Shown piece after piece: positions 55,669 through 63,176 of a DNA stretch of 64,000 nt. A program made the position numbers and the translations under genes. The stretch spans positions 1,178,001 through 1,242,000 of the forward strand of contig NC_021663.1 in NCBI RefSeq assembly GCF_000418365.1, read 5' to 3'. Source of the stretch: Corynebacterium terpenotabidum Y-11. GTDB lineage: Bacteria; Actinomycetota; Actinomycetes; Mycobacteriales; Mycobacteriaceae. How positions within the stretch are numbered: the stretch's first letter is position 1; each line of letters begins with the position of its first letter. Under the pieces are notes generated by a model. The model did not search any database. It worked only from the letters and a program-made list of their open reading frames with translations, and was not told the DNA's origin.

Positions 55669-55696
55669 TTGACTGTGCTCCCGGGCCGTCTAGTCT
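55669..55696 (+). promoter_or_regulatory. Promoter of second MerR gene
   Basis: TTGACT (55669-55674), 16-bp spacer, TAGTCT (55691-55696). Leader about 54 nt with AGAGGAG before ATG 55757. Confidence 0.6.
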
Positions 55697-55756
55697 TGGG
55701 TCAGGTGAATCACAGGCGTGTGGCTGAGACCCGCGCCGGACCAAGAGGAGAAACGT

Positions 55757-56311
55757 ATGGATCAGCAGGATGCCCTGTTCGAGGTCCACCACGATGACCA
55801 GGATGTCGGTTACCGGGTGACCACCGCCTGCCAGGTGGCGGGTATCACCTACCGGCAGCTCGACTACTGGGCCCGCACCCGGCTCGTCCAGCCGTCGATC
55901 CGCACCGCACAAGGGTCCGGAAGTCAGCGGCTCTACTCCTTCCGGGACATCCTCGTTCTCAAGATCGTCAAGGGTCTGCTGGACACTGGCATCTCACTGC
56001 AGAACATCCGGCGGGCCGTGTCCAAGCTGGAGAACTTCGGGATCGACGACCTCGCCGGCCTCACTCTCGTCTCCGACGGGAAGACGGTCTACGCCTGCAG
56101 CTCCCCGGAGGAGGTCATTGACCTGCTCAACGGTGGCCAGGGTGTGTTCGGTATCGCCGTGCCGGGGCTGATGAAGGAACTGTCCGGAACGATCACCGCT
56201 TTCCCGGCGGAGCCGCGGGAGTCCGAGGTCTCCGACGGTCAGGCTGAGACGGAGACCGGTGCGGCTGTGGGCGATGAACTCGCCGCCCGCCGCCGACTGC
56301 GTAGCTCCTGA
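55757..56311 (+). CDS. MerR-family regulator (McdR/ResR-type)
   Basis: 184 residues from ATG 55757. HTH at about 18-85: VTTACQVAGITYRQLDYWAR and GSGSQRLYSFRDILVLKIVK, then ISLQNIRRAVSKLENFG. No cysteines for metal sensing in the C-terminal region. The mycobacterial equivalent beside garA affects cell-cycle timing and recovery after drug stress; similar use here is inferred from position. A 23-bp dyad lies in its upstream region. Confidence 0.9.
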   Translation: MDQQDALFEVHHDDQDVGYRVTTACQVAGITYRQLDYWARTRLVQPSIRTAQGSGSQRLYSFRDILVLKIVKGLLDTGISLQNIRRAVSKLENFGIDDLAGLTLVSDGKTVYACSSPEEVIDLLNGGQGVFGIAVPGLMKELSGTITAFPAEPRESEVSDGQAETETGAAVGDELAARRRLRSS

Positions 56312-56322
56312 CTCCACGCGCT

Positions 56323-56339
56323 GAGCTGAGGGTCAGCTC
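56323..56339. terminator. Bidirectional terminator candidate between convergent genes
   Basis: GAGCTGA (56323-56329), GGG loop, TCAGCTC (56333-56339): perfect 7-bp stem between the MerR gene and the minus-strand gene. No clear T-run. Confidence 0.4.
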
Positions 56340-56881
56340 CCGGTGACGGACCGCAGCAGATCAGCGGCGGCCCGGGCGGCGTCCTCGGTGACTGCGGAGG
56401 AGGACCCGAAAGCAATCAGCGGCACCGGCACATTGTCCGGCGTGGAGCCCACCACCGGGGGATCGGTCGGGGCACCGGGCATCCCGGTGAGGTCCACCGT
56501 GCCCGCCGGGAACCAGACCGCGGCGGCTCCGGGGGAGCCGTCCAGATAGTCGGCGGCAGCGTCCGCGGTGGGGCGGACCTCGATCTGCGGGATGACGCAG
56601 AAGTCCCGGACGACCGGTGCGCCCGCCAGGTAGTCGGCCGTGATCTCCTGCGCTGTCGATTCAGCGGCGGGATCAGCCCACACCATCAGCGTCAGATTGC
56701 CGGCGATACACTCCGTCTCCTCGGTGGGCTCGTCGTCCCGGCTCAGTCCCATCCAACTCACCACGAGTGCGATGAGGACGACCAGGGCCAACGGGGTCAC
56801 CCAGACCCAGCGGGCGAGCCCGCGTCGTCCGGAGCCGTGCCCGGGTCGTGCCCGGTGCCGGGGGCGGTCAGCGTCGTTCAT
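56333..56881 (-). CDS. Single-pass anchored extracytoplasmic protein, unknown
   Basis: 182 residues. A basic N-terminal tail (PRHRARPGHGSGRRG), one membrane helix (about 24-46, WVWVTPLALVVLIALVVSWM), then an outside domain with two cysteines (in ETECIAGNLT and RDFCVIPQI) that could form a disulfide. Parts such as GNLTLMVWADPAAESTAQEI and APVVRDFCVIPQIEVRP recall the first lobe of a solute-binding protein, but it is much too short for a full one. Small solitary gene, 45 bp downstream of the CorC-like pair on the same strand. Function unknown. Confidence 0.85.
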   Translation of the reverse strand: MNDADRPRHRARPGHGSGRRGLARWVWVTPLALVVLIALVVSWMGLSRDDEPTEETECIAGNLTLMVWADPAAESTAQEITADYLAGAPVVRDFCVIPQIEVRPTADAAADYLDGSPGAAAVWFPAGTVDLTGMPGAPTDPPVVGSTPDNVPVPLIAFGSSSAVTEDAARAAADLLRSVTGS

Positions 56882-56926
56882 GCGCGTCCACCTACCAGCA
56901 CCGTGAGTTCCGCCGCGTCACGCAGG

Positions 56927-57985
56927 TCAGTCGTCATGGGTCCAGTCCCGAACCGTGCCGACCAGTTCCTCGATGACGTCCTCCAGGGTGACAATTCCGA
57001 CGATGACACCGTTCTCGGCGACCTGTGCCATGTGCGAACTCGTCCGACGCAGCTGCTTCATCGCCAGGTCGAAGTTCGCGCCACCCTCGACGGTGATCAA
57101 CGGACGGAGATCCCCGACGTCCAGCAGCTGGTCGGGGCCCGTGGCCGGGTCCAGCACATTGTCGAGTACATCCTTGACGTGGACGTACCCCATGTAGGAT
57201 CCGTCTGTGGCGACGACGGGGAACCGGGAGTACCCGGTCTCGGAGACGGCGGCCTCGATCTGTCCCACCGTCAGGCCCTGGGGGTCGTAGGAGAGCGCGC
57301 GCACCCGATCCCGCGGGATGAGCACTTCGTTGAGGGTCCGACGTGAAGAACTCAGGGCATTGGACAGCCGGTTGGCCTCGGCGGGCGCGATCAGCCCCTC
57401 GGAGCGGGATTCCGCGATCATCTCGGCGAGTTCATTGGGGGAGACCGTGGCGTCCAGTTCATCGCGCTGCTCCACCCCGAACAGGCGCAGGGTGACGCGG
57501 GCGATCCAGTTGAGTACCACCATGATCGGATGGGTGATCCGGCAGAACAGCATGTGCGGGCCGACGAGGACCGTCGCCACCGATTCCGGACCTGCCAGTG
57601 CGATGTTCTTCGGCACCATCTCGCCGAGAATGATGTGCAGGATCGTCACCAGCAGCAGGGAGATCGCGAAGCCCACCGGATGGAGCAGATTGTCCGGCAT
57701 GCCGAGTGCGTGGAACGGCTCTTCAATGAGATGCGCGATCGCCGGTTCACCGACCTTACCCAGCAACAGGGAGGCGATGGTGATGCCGAACTGGGCGCCG
57801 GCGAGCATGATGGTGAGCTCCTCCGTCGCCGCGATGACCTGGACGGCACGTCGGTTACCCGAGGCCACCATGTTCTCCAACCGGTCCCGGCGGGAGGAGA
57901 TCAGAGCAAACTCCACGCCCACGAAGTAGGCGTTGACGGCGAGCAGGATGAGGGTAAGGATCACCGCCCAGAAATCGGAACTCAT
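56927..57985 (-). CDS. CorC/HlyC-family membrane protein (DUF21 + CBS)
   Basis: 352 residues. N-terminal DUF21/CNNM membrane domain with about four helices (1-180; ISSRRDRLENMV, IASLLLGKVGEPAIAHLIE, GEMVPKNIAL), then a CBS pair (about 210-345; VLIPRDRVRALS, VATDGSYMGYVHVKDVLD, VIVGIVTLEDVIEELVGTVR). It lacks the C-terminal CorC_HlyC domain present in its partner. Related proteins handle magnesium or cobalt. ATG 57985 overlaps the end of the upstream paralogue by 4 bp, so the two are probably made together and may form a heterodimer. Confidence 0.92.
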   Translation of the reverse strand: MSSDFWAVILTLILLAVNAYFVGVEFALISSRRDRLENMVASGNRRAVQVIAATEELTIMLAGAQFGITIASLLLGKVGEPAIAHLIEEPFHALGMPDNLLHPVGFAISLLLVTILHIILGEMVPKNIALAGPESVATVLVGPHMLFCRITHPIMVVLNWIARVTLRLFGVEQRDELDATVSPNELAEMIAESRSEGLIAPAEANRLSNALSSSRRTLNEVLIPRDRVRALSYDPQGLTVGQIEAAVSETGYSRFPVVATDGSYMGYVHVKDVLDNVLDPATGPDQLLDVGDLRPLITVEGGANFDLAMKQLRRTSSHMAQVAENGVIVGIVTLEDVIEELVGTVRDWTHDD

Positions 57986-59406
57986 GCCGCACCGCCCTTC
58001 GGTTGATCCTGCTCGTCCTGTCCAGCCGGTTCATCCTGTCCGGGTTCTGTCCCGGTCACCGGGCGGACCATGACTTTGTCGACCCGTCGGACATCCATCG
58101 ACACGACCTGTGCCTCCCACCGGACCTCGGGGCCCTCGGTGAAGGCGTCGATCAGTCTGCGCGAGTCCACGGGCAGCAGCACCCGGTCACCTTCGGCCGG
58201 GATCCGTCCCAGGGTGGCCATGATCAGTCCACCGAGCGTCTCATAGGGTCCGTCCGGGGCGATGTAGCCGCAGATGTCACTGAGCTCGTCACAGCGCAGC
58301 AGTCCGGACAGCTCCCAGCTGCGTCCGACCTGACGGACTTCACGCTCCTCCTCACGGTTGTCGTGCTCATCCCAGACTTCGCCGAGAATCTCCTCGACGA
58401 CATCCTCGATGGTGACGATGCCGGCCGTTCCGCCGTACTCGTCGGCCACCAGGATCAGCTGGGAGCCGGCCAGGCGGACCTGCCGGAGCACCGCGTCGCC
58501 ACCGAGGCTCTCCGGGACCGCCGGCACCGGACGGGACAATGACCCGACCAGCGTGGCTGCGCGGGACGTGGCGGGGATCGTCAGGGCGTCCTTCACGTGG
58601 ACCACCCCGACCGTTTCGTCGAGATCGCCGCGGACCACCGGGAACCGGGAATGACCGGATTCGTGGGCGAGCCGGATGAGCTCCAGAGCGGAATCGTCGA
58701 CATCAAGGGTGTTGACCTTGGCACGGGGCGTCATGAGGTCCTCGGCGGTGACGTCGCCGAACCGGAGCGACCTGTCGATGATCCGGACTTTCGACTGGTC
58801 GAACCCTTCGGTCCCCGAGGAATGCCGCACCAGGGCACTGAGTTCCTGTGGGGACCGGGCGGACGCCAGCTCGTCGGCCGGTTCGATGCCGAACCAGCGG
58901 ACAATGTGGTTAGCCACCCAGTTCAACGCCCGGATGAACCAACGGAAGATCCGGTTGAAGTGCCACACCGGGGCAGTGAGTACCCGGGCGGTACCCAGCG
59001 GATTGGCGATCGCCATGTTCTTCGGCACCAGTTCACCGAAGACCATCGACAGCACTGTCGCGACGATGAGACTGAGGATCAGGGCGATGGGCATCGACGC
59101 CGACTCACTGAGCCCCACCAGCTCCAGCAGCGGGGTGAAGAACTTCGCCAGGATCGGCTCGGCGAGGTAACCCGTTGCCAGGGTGGTCAGAGTGATACCC
59201 AGCTGCATGCCCGAGAGCATGAAGCTGAGGTTGCCGTGCGCCTTCTGCACCATCCGGGAGGCGGAATCTCCGCGGGTCGCGACGTCATTGTCGATGGTGG
59301 AGCGCTCGAGACTGGTGGTCGAGAACTCCACGGCGACGAAGACGCCGGTGCCTGCGGTGAGCAGAATGAACCCCAGGAGCCCGAGGATGCTGAGCAGGAT
59401 GTCCAT
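57982..59406 (-). CDS. CorC/HlyC-family membrane protein (DUF21 + CBS + CorC domain)
   Basis: 474 residues. DUF21 membrane domain (1-195; AVEFSTTSLERSTID, GITLTTLATGYLAEPILA, FGELVPKNMAIANP), CBS pair (about 215-345; LMTPRAKVNTLDVDDS, VADEYGGTAGIVTIEDVVEE) and a C-terminal CorC_HlyC domain (about 355-440). Presumed divalent cation exporter or regulator. First gene of a two-gene unit with the shorter paralogue; the same pair exists in mycobacteria upstream of gnd. Confidence 0.93.
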   Translation of the reverse strand: MDILLSILGLLGFILLTAGTGVFVAVEFSTTSLERSTIDNDVATRGDSASRMVQKAHGNLSFMLSGMQLGITLTTLATGYLAEPILAKFFTPLLELVGLSESASMPIALILSLIVATVLSMVFGELVPKNMAIANPLGTARVLTAPVWHFNRIFRWFIRALNWVANHIVRWFGIEPADELASARSPQELSALVRHSSGTEGFDQSKVRIIDRSLRFGDVTAEDLMTPRAKVNTLDVDDSALELIRLAHESGHSRFPVVRGDLDETVGVVHVKDALTIPATSRAATLVGSLSRPVPAVPESLGGDAVLRQVRLAGSQLILVADEYGGTAGIVTIEDVVEEILGEVWDEHDNREEEREVRQVGRSWELSGLLRCDELSDICGYIAPDGPYETLGGLIMATLGRIPAEGDRVLLPVDSRRLIDAFTEGPEVRWEAQVVSMDVRRVDKVMVRPVTGTEPGQDEPAGQDEQDQPKGGAA

Positions 59407-59412
59407 GATCGG

Positions 59413-61050
59413 CTATCGGACCTCGAGCCCCAGTTCGCCGAGATAGCGGCGGATACCTTCCGGGTGACGGGGATCGTCGAGGTCCCATTCGGTGGGGGTC
59501 ACCCCGGCCTTCCGCATCATTGCCAGAGTGTCCCTCTTCTGGTCGGCGAGGGTCAGGGTGAGGACCGTGCCCTTCTCGCCGGCCCGGGCGGTACGGCCGG
59601 CACGGTGGACATAAGCTTTGTGCTCGGCCGGAGGGTCGATGTGTACGACAAGATCGACACCCTTGATGTCGATCCCGCGGGCGGCGATGTCCGTGGCGAC
59701 GAGGACGGTGGCGGAGCCCTCGGTGAACTCGCGGATCGCCCGGGTCCGGGCACCCTGGCCCTTGTCACCGTGGATGCCGACAGCGGCGGTGCCGTCGCGG
59801 ACGAGCTTCTTCACCTGGCGGTCGACGGTGTGCTTCGTGCGCATGAACATGATGGTCTTGGTGGAGGCGCGGCCGAGGTCGAGGACGACGTCGTTGCGGG
59901 CGGGCTTGTCCGCCACCACTCCGAGGTAGTGGTCCATCGAGTCCACCTTCGCGGCGACTTCGCCGGTGGAGTGGGTGACCGGATCATTCATGTAGCGCTC
60001 GATGAGTACCTTGATGTCCCCGTCGAGGGTGGCGGAGAAGAACAGGTGCTGTGCGTCCGAGGGCATGCGGTCGATCAGACGCCGGACCTGGGGCAGGAAG
60101 CCCATGTCCGCCATCTGGTCGGCCTCGTCGAGAGCGACGATCTCCACGGAATCGAAGGACAGTGCCTTCTGGCCGATGAGGTCATCGGCGCGGCCCGGGG
60201 TCGCCACAAGAATGTCGACCGGGCGGGCCAGGGCGGTGAAGTTACGCTTGATGTTCACCCCACCGACGACCTCGATGACGCGCTGGCCGACTGATTCAGC
60301 CAGCGGGCGGAGCCGTTCGGCGACCTGCTGGGCCAGCTCGCGGGTCGGGACGAGCACCACAGCCCGCGGATGCCCGGGCTTCGAGGAACCACCGACGAGC
60401 CGACTGATGATCGGCAGCCCGAAGGTGAAAGTCTTCCCGGAACCGGTCGGACCACGGCCGAGTACGTCCCGGCCGGTCAGCCCGTCGGGGATGGCGGCAG
60501 CCTGGATCGGGAAGGGGTGCACGAGGCCCTGTGTGGTCAGTTCATTGACGACCGGGGCGGGCAGGCCCATCTCGCTGAACCGCACGGACGTGTCCACGCC
60601 GAGGGCGGGTCCGGACGGAGCCGCGGGGCGGGGCGGATGCGTGGCGGTCGGCACCTGCGGATCGTGCTGCTGTGCGCGGCCCGGTCGGTTCGTGTGCTGC
60701 CGAGTCTGCGGACGCTGCCGCTGAGACCGGTGGTCACCCTGACCACGCTGCTGCTGGCCATTCTGTTGGCCCTTCTGCTGCCCCTTCTGCTGACCCTGCC
60801 CACCACGGCGCTTTCGGTTGCCCTGGCCTTCGCGGATCGGACGACCCTGCAGATCGACCTTGTCGGGTCGCCGGTCGCGGGAGGTGCGGTTGCCGGAGCC
60901 GCCGGAGTTCTTCGTCCCGGAGGCATGTGAGCTGCGGGGGGTACCGGAGGACGCCGGGGCACCGGTCGCACGACTGCCGCGGACCACCCGGCGACGACGG
61001 GATCCGCCGCCCGATGACTGCCCGGAGGGCTGTCTGTCAGAGGGAGACAC
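59413..61050 (-). CDS. DEAD-box RNA helicase
   Basis: 545 residues. Residues 1-145 are disordered, basic and Gln/Gly-rich (QQKGQQKGQQNGQQQRGQG). The helicase core has the Q motif (FPIQAAAIP), motif I GRGPTGSGKT, Ia PTRELAQQ, Ib TPGR, II DEAD in IVALDEADQMADMG, III SAT, V TDIAARGID and VI HRAGRTARAG. No specific C-terminal domain, so RhlE-like. Probably remodels rRNA or mRNA; a cold or ribosome assembly role is possible. Abuts gnd with no gap. Confidence 0.94.
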   Translation of the reverse strand: MSPSDRQPSGQSSGGGSRRRRVVRGSRATGAPASSGTPRSSHASGTKNSGGSGNRTSRDRRPDKVDLQGRPIREGQGNRKRRGGQGQQKGQQKGQQNGQQQRGQGDHRSQRQRPQTRQHTNRPGRAQQHDPQVPTATHPPRPAAPSGPALGVDTSVRFSEMGLPAPVVNELTTQGLVHPFPIQAAAIPDGLTGRDVLGRGPTGSGKTFTFGLPIISRLVGGSSKPGHPRAVVLVPTRELAQQVAERLRPLAESVGQRVIEVVGGVNIKRNFTALARPVDILVATPGRADDLIGQKALSFDSVEIVALDEADQMADMGFLPQVRRLIDRMPSDAQHLFFSATLDGDIKVLIERYMNDPVTHSTGEVAAKVDSMDHYLGVVADKPARNDVVLDLGRASTKTIMFMRTKHTVDRQVKKLVRDGTAAVGIHGDKGQGARTRAIREFTEGSATVLVATDIAARGIDIKGVDLVVHIDPPAEHKAYVHRAGRTARAGEKGTVLTLTLADQKRDTLAMMRKAGVTPTEWDLDDPRHPEGIRRYLGELGLEVR

Positions 61051-62499
61051 TTAGGCTTCGACCTCGCTCCGGTCGCCGGACCACAGGACATGGAAATGAC
61101 CGTCGCGGTCGGTGCGCTCGTAGGTGTGTGCACCGAAGAAGTCCCGCTGGCCCTGGATCAGGGCGGCGGGGAGCCGCTCGGCGCGCAGGGAATCGTAGTA
61201 GGACAGTGACGAGGAGAACACCGGCACCGGCAGGCCGAGCTGTGTGGCGGTGATGACGACCCGACGCCAGGAGTCCACCAGACCGGCGACCTCACCCTTG
61301 AAGTACGGGTCGAGGAGCAGGGACTGGACGGTGGGGTCGGTGTTGTAGGCATCCACGATGCGGTTGAGGAACTTCGCGCGGATGATGCAGCCGCCGCGCC
61401 AGATGGTGGCGAGGTCGCGGGGGTCAACGTCCCACCCGTGTTCGGTGGAGCCGGCCTTGATCTCGTCAAAGCCCTGGGCGTAGGCCACGAGCTTGGAGGC
61501 GTAGAGCGCGCGGCGGACGTCCTCGACGAAGGCGTCCTTCGACACACCGAGGGCATCGAGGGTCGTCAGCTCGCCGGAGGGCAGGTTGCCGGTGGTGGCG
61601 GCGCGCTGGTCGCGGGCACCGGACAGGGCGCGGGCGAAGACGGCTTCGCCGATGCCGGTGGTGGGGATACCGAGGTCGAGGGCGGCCTTGACGGTCCAGC
61701 GACCCGTGCCCTTCTGACCGGCGGCGTCGACGATGACGTCGATGAGGGGCTTCCCGGTCGCGGCGTCGGTCTGGGAGAGCACCTCGGCGGTGATCTCGAT
61801 GAGGTAGGAGTCGAGGTCACCGGCGTTCCAGGTGCGGAAGATCTCGGCGATCTCGGCAGGCTCGATGCCCGCGGCGTAGCGCAGCAGATGGTAGGCCTCA
61901 CCGATGACCTGCATGTCGGCGTACTCGATGCCGTTGTGGACCATTTTCACGAAATGGCCGGCACCGTCAGGGCCGATGTGGGTGCAGCAGGGGGTGCCGT
62001 CGACCTTCGCGGAGATGTCCTCGAGCAGCGGGCCGAGTGATCGGTAGGACTCGGCGGGGCCGCCGGGCATGATCGCCGGGCCGTTGAGGGCACCTTCCTC
62101 GCCGCCGGAGATACCGGCGCCGACGAAGTGCAGGTTGCGGGCGGCCATCTCCGATTCACGACGGATCGTGTCGGTGTACAGGGCGTTGCCGCCGTCGATG
62201 ATGATGTCACCGGGCTCCATGGCATCGGCCAGCTGGTTGATCACCGCGTCGGTGGCCTTGCCCGCCTGCACCATGATCAGGGCGCGGCGGGGGCGCTCCA
62301 GAGAGGCGACGAACTCCTCGACACTGGCGGCGGGAACGAAGGATCCGGTGGTTCCGAACTCCGCCATGAACTCGTCGGTCTTCGTGGTGGTGCGGTTGTA
62401 CACGGCGACGGTGTGGCCGTGGTTGGCGAAGTTACGGGCGATGTTCGAGCCCATCACTGCCAGGCCCACGACACCGATCTGTGCGGAGGATTCAGTCAT
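61051..62499 (-). CDS. gnd: 6-phosphogluconate dehydrogenase (decarboxylating)
   Basis: 482 residues. Oxidative pentose phosphate step making ribulose 5-phosphate, CO2 and NADPH. N-terminal Rossmann IGVVGLAVMGSNIARNFANHG-type GxAxMG motif followed by YNRTTTK, which recognises NADP; catalytic Lys in DGAGHFVKMVHNGIEYADMQ; C-terminal dimer tail with LPAALIQGQRDFFGAHTYER. ATG 62499; a minus-strand TACTAT -10-like box (62513-62508) ends 8 nt upstream and no Shine-Dalgarno is seen. Divergent from the thioesterase gene. Confidence 0.97.
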   Translation of the reverse strand: MTESSAQIGVVGLAVMGSNIARNFANHGHTVAVYNRTTTKTDEFMAEFGTTGSFVPAASVEEFVASLERPRRALIMVQAGKATDAVINQLADAMEPGDIIIDGGNALYTDTIRRESEMAARNLHFVGAGISGGEEGALNGPAIMPGGPAESYRSLGPLLEDISAKVDGTPCCTHIGPDGAGHFVKMVHNGIEYADMQVIGEAYHLLRYAAGIEPAEIAEIFRTWNAGDLDSYLIEITAEVLSQTDAATGKPLIDVIVDAAGQKGTGRWTVKAALDLGIPTTGIGEAVFARALSGARDQRAATTGNLPSGELTTLDALGVSKDAFVEDVRRALYASKLVAYAQGFDEIKAGSTEHGWDVDPRDLATIWRGGCIIRAKFLNRIVDAYNTDPTVQSLLLDPYFKGEVAGLVDSWRRVVITATQLGLPVPVFSSSLSYYDSLRAERLPAALIQGQRDFFGAHTYERTDRDGHFHVLWSGDRSEVEA

Positions 62500-62616
62500 G
62501 GTTGACCATAGTAGCGTCCGGTCGGACGGGTCCGCCCATCAAGCCACGGCAGGCCACAGATTGTGGTTAGACTCACCGGAGAACAAACACGACGACGGTA
62601 ACCGAGGAGAACGCAG

Positions 62617-63141
62617 ATGGCGGAGTACACCGACGAAGAGAAGGCCGCGTACAAGAAGAAGAAGGCCGCGGTCATGGCCCGGATGGTGGAACTGCTGGGA
62701 CGGGTCAACTCGGGTGAGCTGACGGATGCGGAGTCTGCGGAATTGGCTGCGATGTTCGAAGGGGCCGGCGCTGGCCTGGATCACACCCTCGGGGTGAAGT
62801 ACGTGGCTTTCGCCCCGGAGCTGGTCCTCGAGCTGACCGTTACCCGGGATCATGTCCAGCCGTGGGGGATCACCAACGGTGGGGTCTACGCCAGCCTCGG
62901 AGAATCCGCCGGATCCTTCGCCGGGTTCATCGCCGCCGGTGGGACGTCCAGTGTCATGGGCATCACGAACTCCACGAATTTCCTCAGGCCGTCGACGCCC
63001 GGGGACGTGATCCGGTCGACCGCCCATCCGGTCCACACCGGCCGGACCAGTCAACTGTGGCGGATCGAGCACGTCAACGCGGCGTCCGGAAAACTGCTGG
63101 CGACCACGGAGCTTCGCACCGTCGTCGCCGCGCGCGGGTAA
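62617..63141 (+). CDS. PaaI-family hot-dog thioesterase
   Basis: 174 residues. N-terminal charged helical part (EEKAAYKKKKAAVMARMVEL, about 1-50), then a hot-dog domain with the family pattern WGITNGGVYASLGESAGSFA (catalytic Gly/Glu region) and NFLRPSTPGDVIRSTAHPVH. Hydrolyses acyl- or aryl-CoA esters in related proteins. ATG 62617 has GAGGAG upstream. Neighbours gnd as in C. glutamicum. Confidence 0.92.
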   Translation: MAEYTDEEKAAYKKKKAAVMARMVELLGRVNSGELTDAESAELAAMFEGAGAGLDHTLGVKYVAFAPELVLELTVTRDHVQPWGITNGGVYASLGESAGSFAGFIAAGGTSSVMGITNSTNFLRPSTPGDVIRSTAHPVHTGRTSQLWRIEHVNAASGKLLATTELRTVVAARG

Positions 63142-63176
63142 CTGGCGCGGTTACCGGGCGCTGTCACCGGGCACTG
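63142..63176. repeat. Short direct repeats between convergent genes
   Basis: CTGTCACCGGGC occurs twice in tandem, with a related GGTTACCGGGC before it, filling the 35-bp gap and running to the stop codon of the TenA gene. No hairpin terminator is evident. Confidence 0.5.

Larger units (their letters stand above)
55503..55756 (+). other. Non-coding control region between two MerR genes
   Basis: 254 bp with no open frame longer than a few codons. In mycobacteria the corresponding place between the two MerR genes holds a bifunctional nuclease (DUF151) gene; here only a 23-bp dyad and a promoter are seen. Confidence 0.8.
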
